The notes beneath the pieces were generated by a model. That model had not been told where the DNA came from and did not search any database. It was given only the letters and a program-made list of their open reading frames with translations. The position numbers were made by a program, and so were the translations under genes. This document shows, piece by piece, positions 8,575-17,893 of a DNA stretch of 64,000 nt. Position 1 is the stretch's first letter. The number at the start of each line of letters is the position of its first letter. This DNA comes from Thiobacillus sp. 65-29 (lineage in GTDB: Bacteria > Pseudomonadota > Gammaproteobacteria > Burkholderiales > Thiobacillaceae), in NCBI GenBank assembly GCA_001899775.1, contig MKWN01000023.1, positions 36,046 to 100,045 of the forward strand, in the 5' to 3' direction.

Positions 8575-9803
8575 ACGCGCTTGAAGACCAGCGAACCGTT
8601 GGTGCCGCCGAAACCGAAATTGTTCTTGAGCGCGGCGTCGATTTTCATCTCGCGCGCGGTGTTCGCGCAATAATCGAGGTCGCACTCCGGGTCCGGTGTG
8701 GCAAGGTTAATGGTCGGCGGCGAGATCTGGTGATACACGGCAAGTGCGGTGAAGATCGATTCGACCCCTCCGGCACCGCCGAGCAGATGGCCGGTCATCG
8801 ACTTGGTCGAGTTGACCACGGTCCTGTAGGCAGCATCACCCAGTGCCAGCTTGATCGCGTCGGTCTCGTTCTTGTCGCCGAGTGGCGTCGAGGTGCCGTG
8901 GGCGTTGACGTACTGGATCTGGTTGGCGTTGAGACCGGCATCGCGGATCGCATTCACCATCGAGCGACGCGGGCCGTCGGTCGACGGCGCGGTCATGTGA
9001 TAGGCGTCGCCGCTCATGCCGAAGCCGGCGACTTCGGCGTAGATGCGTGCGCCGCGCGCGCGGGCATGCTCGTATTCCTCGAGCACCATCACGCCGGCGC
9101 CCTCGCCCAGCACGAAACCGTCGCGATCCTTGTCCCACGGCCGACTGGCGCCGGCGGGATCGTCGTTGCGCGTCGACAGCGCGCGTGCCGCGGCGAAGCC
9201 GCCGACGCCGAGCGGCGACACCGCGCCTTCGGAACCGCCCGCCACCATCATGTCGACGTCACCGTGCATGATCATGCGCGCGGACTGTCCGATCGCGTGC
9301 AGGCCGGTCGCACACGCGGTCACCACGGCGAGGTTGGGGCCCTTGATCCCGTAGAGGATCGACAGGTTCCCGGAAATCATGTTGATGATCGAGCCCGGAA
9401 TGAAGAAGGGCGAGATCTTGCGCGGCCCGGATTCCGTGACCACGGCGTGGGTTTCCTCGATCAGAGGCAAACCGCCGATGCCGGAGCCGATATTGATGCC
9501 GATGCGTTCGGCATTGGCCTCGGTGACCTCGAGACCGGCGTCACGGATGGCCTGGATACCCGCGGCCATGCCGTACTGGATGAACAGATCCATCCGTCGC
9601 GCTTCCTTGGGATTGAGATACTGCCCGATATCGAAATTCCGGACTTCACCCGCCATGTGCGAGGCGAAGGGCTCGGGATCGAAACGGGTAATGCGGGCGA
9701 TGCCTGAGCGGCCGGCGATCAGGTTGTCCCACGCTTCCGGAATGGTGTTGCCGACGGGGGAGACGATTCCCAGGCCGGTGACGACGACGCGACGAATGGA
9801 CAA
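8571..9803 (-). CDS. fabF: 3-oxoacyl-ACP synthase II (KAS II)
   Basis: Elongating condensing enzyme of type II fatty acid synthesis. The catalytic cysteine lies in [12 protein letters not shown], with histidines in [14 protein letters not shown] and in the [14 protein letters not shown] loop. The C-terminal [14 protein letters not shown] is conserved. Start: no ATG precedes the conserved [17 protein letters not shown], and the codon in place is TTG, with AAAGGT upstream. The 410-residue length matches the family. It follows acpP by 27 bases and overlaps pabB's start. Confidence 0.96.
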   Translation of the reverse strand: MSIRRVVVTGLGIVSPVGNTIPEAWDNLIAGRSGIARITRFDPEPFASHMAGEVRNFDIGQYLNPKEARRMDLFIQYGMAAGIQAIRDAGLEVTEANAERIGINIGSGIGGLPLIEETHAVVTESGPRKISPFFIPGSIINMISGNLSILYGIKGPNLAVVTACATGLHAIGQSARMIMHGDVDMMVAGGSEGAVSPLGVGGFAAARALSTRNDDPAGASRPWDKDRDGFVLGEGAGVMVLEEYEHARARGARIYAEVAGFGMSGDAYHMTAPSTDGPRRSMVNAIRDAGLNANQIQYVNAHGTSTPLGDKNETDAIKLALGDAAYRTVVNSTKSMTGHLLGGAGGVESIFTALAVYHQISPPTINLATPDPECDLDYCANTAREMKIDAALKNNFGFGGTNGSLVFKRV

Positions 9804-9830
9804 AGGTCGGACCTTTTTGCTGGTGGACGA

Positions 9831-10064
9831 TCAGCTCGAGTGGCTGTTGACGTAGTCGATGGCCTGCTGGACGGTGGTGATCTTCTCCGCTTCCTCGTCG
9901 GGGATCTCGCAGCCGAATTCCTCTTCCAGCGCCATCACCAGTTCGACCGTGTCGAGCGAGTCGGCGCCGAGGTCGCCGACGAAGGAGGACTCTACCTTGA
10001 CATCCGCCTCGTTGACGCCCAGTTGTTCGGCGACGACCTTGATTACACGCTGCACGTTATCCAT
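9831..10064 (-). CDS. acpP: Acyl carrier protein
   Basis: Small acidic carrier (77 residues) holding growing acyl chains on a 4'-phosphopantetheine arm. The attachment serine is in [18 protein letters not shown], and the surrounding helix pattern is standard. A strong ribosome site (GAGAGGAG) precedes the ATG. It sits between fabG and fabF, as in most proteobacteria. An extended -10 promoter and a terminator-shaped hairpin lie directly upstream, so acpP may have its own regulated transcription. Confidence 0.98.
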   Translation of the reverse strand: MDNVQRVIKVVAEQLGVNEADVKVESSFVGDLGADSLDTVELVMALEEEFGCEIPDEEAEKITTVQQAIDYVNSHSS

Positions 10065-10080
10065 TACTGCTCCTCTCTAG

Positions 10081-10107
10081 AAAAAAGGCTTCAATCGAAT
10101 TGAAGCC
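10081..10107 (-). terminator. Intrinsic terminator or attenuator in the acpP leader
   Basis: On the minus strand, GGCTTCAAT-TCG-ATTGAAGCC (9-bp perfect stem, 3-base loop) is followed by six Ts. The T run ends only 16 bases before the acpP ATG and just ahead of its ribosome site. It can end fabG read-through, and any acpP transcript started at the upstream promoter must also pass it. Confidence 0.75.
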
Positions 10108-10127
10108 CGGAAAAATCAAACCCCGGG

Positions 10128-10155
10128 ATTTTACCAAACTTTCCCTGACGGTCAC
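10128..10155 (-). promoter_or_regulatory. Putative sigma-70 promoter for acpP
   Basis: On the minus strand: GTGACC (-35), 16 bases, then TAAAAT with an extended TGG in front (TGGTAAAAT, 10136 to 10128). The -35 overlaps the fabG stop codon. Transcription would begin just before the leader hairpin. A separate acpP promoter is known in E. coli; this one is inferred from sequence only. Confidence 0.5.
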
Positions 10156-10892
10156 GCCATGTACATGCCGCCATTGACATGCAGCGTCGTGCCCGAAACA
10201 TAGCCCGCCGCGGGCGATGCCAGGAACAGCACGGCCTGCGCAATGTCCTCCGCGGAGCCCAGCCGGCCGAGCGGGATGTGCGCCAGCAGCGCTTGACGCT
10301 GGGCCTCCGGCAATGCGCGCGTCATATCGGTGTCGATGAAACCCGGCGCAACGCAATTCACCGTGATGTTGCGGCTGCCGACCTCGCGCGCGAGCGACTT
10401 GGTGAAGCCCATGATGCCCGCCTTGGCGGCGCTGTAGTTGGTCTGTCCGGCATTGCCCATGGCCCCCACCACCGAGGCGATGGAAATGATGCGCCCGGCG
10501 CGCGCCTTCATCATCGCGCGCAGCACCGCGCGCGACAGGCGGAACACCGAGGTGAGGTTGGTTGCCATGATGGCATCCCATTCCTCGTCCTTCATGCGCA
10601 TCAGAAGATTGTCGCGGGTGATCCCAGCGTTGTTGACCAGAACATTGACCGCGCCAAAATCCTTCTCGATCGTGGCGACCACGGCATCGACCTCGCCGGC
10701 GTCGCACACATCGAGCTTCATGCCGCGGCCCCCGATGTTCGCTGCCGCGAGATATTCGCCGATGGCGCGGGCGCCCTGCTCACTCGTCGCGGTACCGATG
10801 ACGGTGGCACCCGCGTTGCCGAGCGCCAGTGCAATCGCCTGGCCAATGCCACGACTTGCGCCGGTGACCAGGGCAATTTGTCCTTGCAGCAT
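10152..10892 (-). CDS. fabG: 3-oxoacyl-ACP reductase
   Basis: NADPH-dependent short-chain dehydrogenase of the fatty acid cycle. TGASRGIG cofactor motif at residues 9-16, NNAG at about 85, and the Ser-Tyr-Lys triad in SIASVVGAMGNAGQTNYSAAKAG. The C-terminal APGFIDTDMT and HVNGGMYMA are typical. The frame starts earlier, but the ATG at 10892 with GGAGAAAGGA upstream gives 246 residues and the standard MLQGQIALVTG start. It begins 10 bases after fabD. Confidence 0.97.
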   Translation of the reverse strand: MLQGQIALVTGASRGIGQAIALALGNAGATVIGTATSEQGARAIGEYLAAANIGGRGMKLDVCDAGEVDAVVATIEKDFGAVNVLVNNAGITRDNLLMRMKDEEWDAIMATNLTSVFRLSRAVLRAMMKARAGRIISIASVVGAMGNAGQTNYSAAKAGIMGFTKSLAREVGSRNITVNCVAPGFIDTDMTRALPEAQRQALLAHIPLGRLGSAEDIAQAVLFLASPAAGYVSGTTLHVNGGMYMA

Positions 10893-10902
10893 TCCTTTCT
10901 CC

Positions 10903-11826
10903 TTATGTGTTGAGCGCAGCCGCAAGACTGGCTTCGTCGACCAGCGCCACGGCCGGCAGGCTGTCGTCGATGCGCTTGGTGAGGCCGGCCAGCACCTTGC
11001 CGGGGCCGCATTCGATCACGCGCCCGATACCGGCGGCCTTCAGCGCCCGCACCGTCTCGACCCAGCGCACCGGCGTATGCAACTGTTTCGCCAGCGCGTC
11101 GCGGATAGCATCCGGCTCGGCGTGGCTCTGCACGTCGGTGTTGTGCAGCACGCGAATCGTCGGCGCCTTGATCTCGATGCCTGCCAGGTGTGCACGCAGC
11201 GTGTCCGCCGCCGGCCGCATCAGCGAGGAATGCGAGGGCACCGACACCGGCAGCGGCACTGCGCGCTTGGCGCCCTTGTCCTTCGCCAGCGCCATGGCGC
11301 GCTCGACCGCGGCCTTGTTGCCGGCGATCACCACCTGCCCCGGTGAATTGAGGTTGACCGCCTCGACCACTTCGCCCGCGGCCGCCTCACTGCACGCCGC
11401 ACGCACGACATCGTCATCCAGGCCGAGGATGGCCGCCATCGCGCCAATGCCTTCCGGCACCGCCGCCTGCATCGCCTCGGCACGGAAGCGCACCAGCCTG
11501 ATCGCGTCCGCGAAGCCCAGCGCGCCGGCGGCGACCAGCGCCGCATACTCACCCAGGCTGTGTCCCGCCATCAGCACCGGAGCCGTGCCGCCCGCGGCCT
11601 GCCACGCGCGCCAGACGGCAATGTCGGCGGCCAGCATCGCCGGCTGCGTGTGGACGGTCTGGTTGAGCAGCTCGGCAGGGCCGTCGGTCACCAGCGCCCA
11701 CAGATCCTCGCCGAGCGCATCGGACGCTTCGGCAAAGGTGGCGCGGATTTCGGCGCGCCCGCCCCAGCCGGCCATCATGCCGACCGCTTGCGAGCCCTGC
11801 CCTGGAAATACGAATGCGAGTTCCAT
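10903..11826 (-). CDS. fabD: Malonyl-CoA:ACP transacylase
   Basis: Loads malonyl groups onto ACP. The N-terminal FVFPGQGSQAVGMM, the nucleophile elbow AGHSLGEYAALVAAGAL (active-site Ser), the substrate arginine in VRFRAEAMQAAVPEG and the catalytic histidine in VPVSVPSHSSLM region are all visible. Its 307 residues match the family. It lies between fabH and fabG with short spacers, in the conserved fabH-fabD-fabG-acpP-fabF order. Confidence 0.97.
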   Translation of the reverse strand: MELAFVFPGQGSQAVGMMAGWGGRAEIRATFAEASDALGEDLWALVTDGPAELLNQTVHTQPAMLAADIAVWRAWQAAGGTAPVLMAGHSLGEYAALVAAGALGFADAIRLVRFRAEAMQAAVPEGIGAMAAILGLDDDVVRAACSEAAAGEVVEAVNLNSPGQVVIAGNKAAVERAMALAKDKGAKRAVPLPVSVPSHSSLMRPAADTLRAHLAGIEIKAPTIRVLHNTDVQSHAEPDAIRDALAKQLHTPVRWVETVRALKAAGIGRVIECGPGKVLAGLTKRIDDSLPAVALVDEASLAAALNT

Positions 11827-11837
11827 CGAAAATCTTC

Positions 11838-12797
11838 CTAGAATTTGAGAAGCGCCGAGCCCCAGGTGAAACCGCCGCCGAACGCCTCCATCAGCACGGT
11901 CTGGCCGCGCCGGATGCGGCCGTCGCGCACCGCCACGTCGAACGCCAGCGGCACCGAAGCGGCCGAGGTGTTGCCGTGGCCGGCGACGGTCGTCACCACG
12001 CGATCCATGCTCATGCCGAGTTTTTTCGCGGTGGCGGAGATGATGCGGATGTTGGCCTGGTGCGGCACCAGCCAGTCGATGTCGGACTTCACGAGACCAT
12101 TGGCTTCCAGCGTCTCGTCGACGATGCGATCGAGCGTATTGACCGCCATCTTGAACACGGCATTGCCTTCCATGCGCATGTACGGGGGTTCATGCAGCCC
12201 GGTGGAGGCGCCGGTAGTGGTGCGCAGCAATTCCTTGTGACGCCCGTCGGCGTGGATGTGCGTGGCGAGGATGCCGGGTTCGTCCGCGGCTCCGAGCACC
12301 ACCGCGCCCGCGCCGTCGCCCCACAGGATGCAGTTGCTGCGGTCGTTCCAGTCGGTGATGCGCGACAGTGTCTCGGCACCGATCACCAGCACGTGCTTCG
12401 CAGCGCCGGTTCTGATGAACTGGTCGGCCACACTCAGCGCGTAGACGAAGCCGCTGCATACCGCCTGCAGGTCGAACGCGGGTTTGCCGTTGGTCATGCC
12501 CAGCTTGGATTGCACGATGCACGCGGTGCTGGGAAACACCAGATCGGGTGTGGTGGTCGCGACCAGCAACAGGTCGATGTCGTCGATGACGACCTCCGCG
12601 GCCTCGAGCGCCGCGCGCGCCGCCTGCGTGGCCAGGTCGCTGGTGAGTTCACCCTCGGCGGCGATGTGACGCTCGCGGATGCCTGTACGGTCGACGATCC
12701 ATTGATCGCTCGTCTCGACCAGGCGCTCGAGGTCGGCGTTGGTGAGGATGCGCGCCGGCAGATAACTGCCGGTGCCGAGAATGCGGGAATAGGTCAA
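11838..12797 (-). CDS. fabH: 3-oxoacyl-ACP synthase III (KAS III)
   Basis: Starts fatty acid synthesis by condensing acetyl-CoA with malonyl-ACP. The active-site Cys is in [13 protein letters not shown], His in [10 protein letters not shown] and Asn in [23 protein letters not shown] closes the protein. The open frame runs far upstream, but only the TTG at 12797, overlapping the plsX stop as TTGA, gives the expected 319 residues beginning [13 protein letters not shown]. Initiation is therefore probably at a TTG by coupling to plsX. Confidence 0.95.
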   Translation of the reverse strand: MTYSRILGTGSYLPARILTNADLERLVETSDQWIVDRTGIRERHIAAEGELTSDLATQAARAALEAAEVVIDDIDLLLVATTTPDLVFPSTACIVQSKLGMTNGKPAFDLQAVCSGFVYALSVADQFIRTGAAKHVLVIGAETLSRITDWNDRSNCILWGDGAGAVVLGAADEPGILATHIHADGRHKELLRTTTGASTGLHEPPYMRMEGNAVFKMAVNTLDRIVDETLEANGLVKSDIDWLVPHQANIRIISATAKKLGMSMDRVVTTVAGHGNTSAASVPLAFDVAVRDGRIRRGQTVLMEAFGGGFTWGSALLKF

Positions 12798-13813
12798 GCG
12801 GCCACCCGTTGGATGAGTTGGATCTGGTCGGTGATGCGTTTCAGCACGTTGTTCCGCACCTCCTCGCACGCCGTCTCGATCGCGTGTTCGAAGGAGAAAC
12901 GGTCGGCCGAGCCATGGCTCTTCACCACCACGCCTTTCAGGCCGAGCAGCGTGGCACCGTTGTAGCGACGGGGGTCCATGCGACGCTTGAAGGCGTTGAG
13001 CACGGGCAGCGCCACGAGCCCCGCCATGCGTGTCAGCCAGTTGCGCTTGAACTCGGCACGCAGCGTGGTGGAGATCATCTTGGCGAGCCCCTCGGCGGCC
13101 TTGAGCGTAACGTTGCCGACAAAACCGTCGCACACCACCACATCCGTCGTGCCCTTGAAAATGTCGTCGCCTTCGACGTTGCCCTGAAAATTCAGATGAC
13201 TGTCGCGCAGCAACTCGGCGGCCTGCTTCACCATCTCGTTGCCCTTGATGTCTTCCTCGCCGATGTTGAGCAGACCCACGGTCGGGTTCGGCTTGTGTTC
13301 CACCGCCGACACCAGCATCGCACCCATGATGCCGAATTGCAGCAGATGCTCGGCGGTGCAGTCGACGTTCGCCCCCAGGTCGAGCATCAGCACGTGACCT
13401 TTGAGCGTCGGCATGACGGTGGCAATGGCCGGACGGTCGATACCGGGCAGCGTCTTGAGGACGAAGCGGGCCGTCGCCATCAGGGCGCCGGTATTGCCCG
13501 CGGATACACAGGCGTCGGCTTCGCCGGACTTGACGAGGTCGATGGCGACCCGCATGGAGGAATCCTTCTTGCCGCGCAGCGCCTGCGCGGGCGGTTCGTC
13601 CATCGCCACCACCTGGCTGGCGTGGCGCACGATGAGGCGTGGTCCGGTCTTGGCGCGACGCGCCTTCAGCTCGGCCGCGACGACGTCCTGCGGCCCCACC
13701 AGGATGACGTTGAGGTCGGGATTGCGCGCCAGGCAGCGGATCGCCGCCGGGACCGTGACGTGGGGACCATGGTCACCCCCCATCACATCGATCGCGACCG
13801 TGATGTTTTTCAT
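12794..13813 (-). CDS. plsX: Phosphate acyltransferase PlsX
   Basis: Makes acyl-phosphate from acyl-ACP for phospholipid synthesis, linking the fab genes to membrane assembly. Family motifs: [12 protein letters not shown] at the start, [49 protein letters not shown] and [14 protein letters not shown]. The ATG at 13813 gives 339 residues, the family length; the extra upstream codons lie in intergenic sequence after rpmF. The C-terminus overlaps the fabH start by 4 bp. Confidence 0.96.
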   Translation of the reverse strand: MKNITVAIDVMGGDHGPHVTVPAAIRCLARNPDLNVILVGPQDVVAAELKARRAKTGPRLIVRHASQVVAMDEPPAQALRGKKDSSMRVAIDLVKSGEADACVSAGNTGALMATARFVLKTLPGIDRPAIATVMPTLKGHVLMLDLGANVDCTAEHLLQFGIMGAMLVSAVEHKPNPTVGLLNIGEEDIKGNEMVKQAAELLRDSHLNFQGNVEGDDIFKGTTDVVVCDGFVGNVTLKAAEGLAKMISTTLRAEFKRNWLTRMAGLVALPVLNAFKRRMDPRRYNGATLLGLKGVVVKSHGSADRFSFEHAIETACEEVRNNVLKRITDQIQLIQRVAA

Positions 13814-13870
13814 GCAGCCGGAAATTGTGTCGGGCACGACGCGCCGGCCGACCGGCACGCGGCCGGCAGC

Positions 13871-14050
13871 TTATTCGCCCTTGGCCTTGACGACCTTGCG
13901 GCCGCGATAGAAGCCGCTCGGGCTGATGTGGTGGCGCAGATGCGTTTCGCCCGTGGTCGGCTCGACCGCCAGCGGCGGGTTGGTGAGGAAATCGTGCGCG
14001 CGGTGCATGCCGCGCTTGGACGGGGATTTCTTGTTCTGTTGGACTGCCAT
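13871..14050 (-). CDS. rpmF: 50S ribosomal protein L32
   Basis: Small basic ribosomal protein of 59 residues starting [20 protein letters not shown], with the conserved [14 protein letters not shown] near the end. An AGGAG site lies 7 bases before the ATG. The zinc-cysteine form is not used here: there are no cysteines. Its place between yceD and plsX is conserved across proteobacteria. Confidence 0.97.
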   Translation of the reverse strand: MAVQQNKKSPSKRGMHRAHDFLTNPPLAVEPTTGETHLRHHISPSGFYRGRKVVKAKGE

Positions 14051-14079
14051 TTCGTGCTCCTAAAAAATTTCGTGTACCC

Positions 14080-14499
14080 TCAGGCGGGACATTCACCTTC
14101 CGCGTGCATCGCCGCCATCGGCAGGCTCAACAGCACTTCGTCTTCAACCAGTGCGACCAGATCCAGCTTCGCCGGCAGGAGGATCGCCTCGCAATCCACC
14201 ATCTCGTCGAGCCGTTCCAGTTCACCCTCGTCCCGTGCGAAATGCAGCGTATGGCCGATATCGACCGTGTACGGCAACTCGCCCAGGCAACGCTGGCAGG
14301 TCAGCGTCGCATCGCCGCGAATCTCGATCCGCAGCGAAAGCGCATCGGAGTCGCCCGTCTCGCCCACGACTCGACAGAACAGCCCGCCTTGCGTAAATTC
14401 ATGGGCCAGCCGCGGAAAAGCCGCCACGTCGTCGCGCACTTCCCACGACTGCGCGCTCTTGCAGAAGCGCCGCGGTTCGACTTCGACAGCTTGCATCAT
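14080..14499 (-). CDS. yceD: DUF177/YceD family protein, C-terminally short
   Basis: YceD-type protein linked to 23S rRNA/ribosome assembly and always found upstream of rpmF. The zinc-like CQRCLGELPYTVD motif, the DEGELERLDEMVDCEAI stretch and DLVALVEDEVLLSLPMA are conserved. The protein stops at HAEGECPA, so the usual final 25 or so residues (ending in a short Leu/Lys-rich tail) are absent; the rpmF ribosome site begins soon after. I chose one of two adjacent ATGs (14499, 14496), giving 139 residues. It opens the fatty-acid operon behind the promoter at 14574-14602. Confidence 0.85.
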   Translation of the reverse strand: MMQAVEVEPRRFCKSAQSWEVRDDVAAFPRLAHEFTQGGLFCRVVGETGDSDALSLRIEIRGDATLTCQRCLGELPYTVDIGHTLHFARDEGELERLDEMVDCEAILLPAKLDLVALVEDEVLLSLPMAAMHAEGECPA

Positions 14500-14573
14500 G
14501 ACCGCTCGACAGGGGTTGCCGGGGACCTGCCCCAGGCCGCGATACGCCGCACCCGAATAAACAATAGCCCGCA

Positions 14574-14602
14574 ATAATATGATTTGCCGCAATTTTTGTC
14601 AA
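14574..14602 (-). promoter_or_regulatory. Near-consensus sigma-70 promoter of the yceD-rpmF-plsX-fab operon
   Basis: On the minus strand: TTGACA (14602-14597), exactly 17 bases, then TATTAT (14579-14574). This is the best-looking promoter in the window. A start near 14567 would leave a leader of about 68 bases before yceD. Confidence 0.8.
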
Positions 14603-14618
14603 AGAAGAAGCGCCGCCC

Positions 14619-16037
14619 ATGATTAGAAAGATCCTGGTCGCCAACCGTGGCGAAATCGCCGTGCGCATCGTGCGGGCCTGCGCCGAGCTGGGTATCAAGT
14701 CGGTCGCGATCTATACGGACGCCGATCGCCACGCCCTGCACGTGAAGAAGGCCGACGAGGCGTACCACATCGGCAAGGACCCGATCCTCGGCTACCTGAA
14801 CGCCCACACCCTGGTAAACCTGGCCGCGGCGTCGGGCTGCGACGCCCTGCATCCGGGCTACGGGTTTCTCTCGGAGAATCCGGATCTTGCCGCGATCTGC
14901 GCACGGCGCGGTATCCGTTTCATCGGTCCGTCACCGGAGGTCATTCGCCGCATGGGCGACAAGATCCAGGCCAGGAACGCGATGATCGCTGCGGGCATTC
15001 CCGTGGTGCCCGGTTCCGAGCACAACCTGGAGAGCGCCGCGGAAGCGCGCACGCTGGCGAACCGCATCGGCTACCCGGTCATGCTGAAGGCGACCAACGG
15101 CGGCGGCGGGCGCGGCATCCGTCGCTGCGACAGCGAGGAGGAACTCCTGAAGAATTATGACCGCGTGGTGTCCGAGGCGAGCAAGGCCTTCGGCAAGCCA
15201 GAAATCTTCGTCGAGAAGTGCGTGGTCAATCCCAAGCACATCGAAGTGCAGATCCTGGGCGACACGCAGGGCAACATCGTCCACCTGTTCGAGCGCGACT
15301 GCTCGATCCAGCGTCGCAACCAGAAATTGATCGAGATCGCACCAAGCCCCCAACTCACCGAGGCGCAGCGCCAGTACATCGGCAAGCTCGCAGTGCGTGC
15401 AGCGAAGGCGGTCGGCTACGTCAACGCCGGTACGGTGGAATTCCTGCTCGACCAGGACAACCAGTTCTACTTCATGGAAATGAACACACGCTTGCAGGTC
15501 GAGCACCCGATCACCGAGAGCATCACCGGCGTCGACATCGTGCAGGAACAGATCCGTATCGCGGATGGCCAACCCCTGCAGTACCGGCAGGAAGACATCC
15601 ATCACCGGGGTTACGCAATCGAGTTCCGCGTCAACGCGGAGGACCCGAAGAACGAATTCCTCCCCAGCCTCGGCCGCATCACGCGCTACTATGCCCCCGG
15701 CGGTCCGGGTGTGCGCGTCGACGCGGCGATCTATACGGACTATGTGATCCCGCCCTATTTCGACTCGATGTGTGCCAAGCTCACGGTATGGAATCTTGGC
15801 TGGGAGTCCGCGGTCGAGCGCGGACGCCGTGCGCTCGCCGACATGCTGGTGTACGGAGTGAAGACGACGATTCCGTATTACCAGCAGATTCTGCAGCATC
15901 CGGATTTTCGCAGCGGCCAGTTCAACACCGGCTTCGTCGAAGCACACCCGGAGCTCACGCAATACACCGAGAAGAAACCGCCGGAAGTGGTCGCCGCCGC
16001 CATCGCCGCTGCCATCGCCGCCCATCAGGGACTCTGA
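14619..16037 (+). CDS. pycA: Pyruvate carboxylase subunit A (biotin carboxylase)
   Basis: ATP-grasp biotin carboxylase, 472 residues. It carboxylates the biotin of the partner subunit. Motifs: KILVANRGEIAVRI (residues 4-17), GYGFLSEN, the glycine-rich ATNGGGGRGIR ATP loop, EVQILGD, FERDCSIQRRNQK, and EMNTRLQVEHPITE with the metal and catalytic residues. Close to AccC in sequence, but it is followed one base later by the carboxyltransferase/biotin subunit of a pyruvate-type enzyme. A two-subunit pyruvate carboxylase is therefore more likely than acetyl-CoA carboxylase. It diverges from yceD. Confidence 0.88.
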   Translation: MIRKILVANRGEIAVRIVRACAELGIKSVAIYTDADRHALHVKKADEAYHIGKDPILGYLNAHTLVNLAAASGCDALHPGYGFLSENPDLAAICARRGIRFIGPSPEVIRRMGDKIQARNAMIAAGIPVVPGSEHNLESAAEARTLANRIGYPVMLKATNGGGGRGIRRCDSEEELLKNYDRVVSEASKAFGKPEIFVEKCVVNPKHIEVQILGDTQGNIVHLFERDCSIQRRNQKLIEIAPSPQLTEAQRQYIGKLAVRAAKAVGYVNAGTVEFLLDQDNQFYFMEMNTRLQVEHPITESITGVDIVQEQIRIADGQPLQYRQEDIHHRGYAIEFRVNAEDPKNEFLPSLGRITRYYAPGGPGVRVDAAIYTDYVIPPYFDSMCAKLTVWNLGWESAVERGRRALADMLVYGVKTTIPYYQQILQHPDFRSGQFNTGFVEAHPELTQYTEKKPPEVVAAAIAAAIAAHQGL

Positions 16038-16038
16038 C

Positions 16039-17886
16039 ATGACCAAGGTATACGTTACCGACCTCGTCCTGCGCGACGGCCACCAGTCGCTGATCGCCAC
16101 CCGCATGCAGACCGCCGACATGCTGCCGATCTGCCCCCAGCTCGACGCGGTCGGATTCTGGTCGCTGGAAGCCTGGGGCGGCGCCACCTTCGATGCCTGC
16201 GTGCGCTTTCTGCGCGAGGATCCCTGGGAGCGCCTGCGCCAATTGAGGAAGGCTCTGCCCAATACGCGCATCCAGATGCTGCTGCGCGGCCAGAACCTGC
16301 TCGGCTACCGCAACTATTCCGACGACGTGGTGCGCGCCTTTGTCAGGAAATCCGCCGACAACGGCGTCGACGTGTTCCGCGTATTCGACGCAATGAACGA
16401 CCTGCGCAATCTCAGGGTTTCGATCGAGGCAGTCAAGGCCGCCGGCAGGCATGCCGAGGGCGCGCTCTGCTACACCACCAGTCCCGTGCACGACATCGCG
16501 CACTTCGTGGAACTTGCCAAGGGCATGGCGGAAATGGGCTGCGACACCATCGCGATCAAGGACATGGCGGGGCTGTTGACGCCCTACACTGCCTACGACC
16601 TGGTGTGCGCGATCCGCGAGGCGACGCAACTGCCGATCCATACCCACAGCCACGCCACCTCGGGCCTCGCCCACATGACGCACCTGAAGGCGATCGAGGC
16701 CGGCGCGAGCATCATCGATACCTGCGTCGGCGGATTTTCCGAAGGCGCGAGCCATCCGACCACGCAGAGCCTGGTCGCCGCGCTTGCCGGCACCACCTAC
16801 GACACGGGCCTGTCGCTCCCGCTTCTCGAGGAAATCTCGGCCTACTTCAAGGAAGTGCGCAGGAAGTACTGGCAGTTCGAATCGGAGTTCACCGGCACCG
16901 ACACCCGCGTGCTGGTCAACCAGGTGCCCGGCGGCATGATCTCCAACCTTGCCAATCAGCTGAAGGAGCAGGGCGCGCTCGACAGGATGAACACGGTGCT
17001 CGAGGAAATTCCCCGCGTGCGCGAGGATCTCGGCTATCCCCCGCTGGTCACCCCCACGTCGCAGATCGTCGGCACCCAGGCTGCGTTGAACGTGCTCACC
17101 GGCGCGCGCTACAAATCGGTCACCAACGAGGTGAAGCTCTACCTGCAGGGCCGCTACGGGCGCGCGCCCGGTCACGTCAACGAGGAAGTGCGCAAGCTCG
17201 CGGTGGGCGATCTCGACGTCACGACCTGTCGTCCGGCGGATCTCCTTGCCGACGAACTCGACAGGCTGCGCAATGAAATCGACAGCCTCGCGCGTTCCGA
17301 CGAGGATGTGCTGACCTACGCCATGTTTCCCGATCTCGCCAAGACCTGGCTGCAGGAGCGGGCGGCCGGCAGCCTGACGGCCGAGCCGTTGCTGCCGCGC
17401 AGCGCAGCCCAGGCCGAGGCCGCACCGCGCTACGCCGCAGACGAATTCCGCATCACCCTGCACGGCGAGACCTACCACATCAAGCTTGCCGGCAGCGGTC
17501 GTTCCGAGTCGGGCCAGCATCCCTACTTCGTGTCCATCGACGGCATTTCGGAAGAAGTGCTGGTCGAACCGCTCAACGAGGTTGCAATTACTGCCGGCGG
17601 CGGCGGGACACGCAAGACAGCCGCGGCAGCGACCGTGGCACCCGGGCAGAAACCTCGCCCGAGCCACCCGGGCCACGTCACCGCGGCCATGCCCGGCACC
17701 GTCGTCGAGGTACTCGTCGGTATCGGGCAGAAGGTCAAGGCCGGCGACGGCGTGCTGGTGATCGAGGCGATGAAAATGGAAAGCGAGGTGCAGGCGCCCA
17801 TTGCCGGCGTCGTCATCAACATCTTCGCCAGGAAGGGCGACGCGGTGACGCCCGACATGGCACTCGTCGAAATCCAGCCGGAATGA
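16039..17886 (+). CDS. pycB: Pyruvate carboxylase subunit B / oxaloacetate decarboxylase alpha-like
   Basis: Carboxyltransferase plus biotin-carrier subunit (615 residues). The N-terminal DRE-TIM domain has RDGHQSLIATRMQT, EAWGGATFDACVRFL, the carboxylated-lysine region AIKDMAGLL and HTHSHATSGLAHM metal histidines. A conserved PYC/OADA region follows, then an Ala/Pro linker and a biotinyl domain ending in VIEAMKMESEV with the biotinylated lysine. No sodium-pump beta/gamma subunits are nearby, so anaplerotic pyruvate carboxylation is more likely than Na+-dependent decarboxylation. Only one base separates it from pycA. Confidence 0.9.
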   Translation: MTKVYVTDLVLRDGHQSLIATRMQTADMLPICPQLDAVGFWSLEAWGGATFDACVRFLREDPWERLRQLRKALPNTRIQMLLRGQNLLGYRNYSDDVVRAFVRKSADNGVDVFRVFDAMNDLRNLRVSIEAVKAAGRHAEGALCYTTSPVHDIAHFVELAKGMAEMGCDTIAIKDMAGLLTPYTAYDLVCAIREATQLPIHTHSHATSGLAHMTHLKAIEAGASIIDTCVGGFSEGASHPTTQSLVAALAGTTYDTGLSLPLLEEISAYFKEVRRKYWQFESEFTGTDTRVLVNQVPGGMISNLANQLKEQGALDRMNTVLEEIPRVREDLGYPPLVTPTSQIVGTQAALNVLTGARYKSVTNEVKLYLQGRYGRAPGHVNEEVRKLAVGDLDVTTCRPADLLADELDRLRNEIDSLARSDEDVLTYAMFPDLAKTWLQERAAGSLTAEPLLPRSAAQAEAAPRYAADEFRITLHGETYHIKLAGSGRSESGQHPYFVSIDGISEEVLVEPLNEVAITAGGGGTRKTAAAATVAPGQKPRPSHPGHVTAAMPGTVVEVLVGIGQKVKAGDGVLVIEAMKMESEVQAPIAGVVINIFARKGDAVTPDMALVEIQPE

Positions 17887-17893
17887 GCATGCA

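Noticed and set aside
14050..14082. Frameshift restoring the YceD tail
   Set aside because: The bases after the stop hold the rpmF ribosome site and no frame encodes a YceD-like tail.
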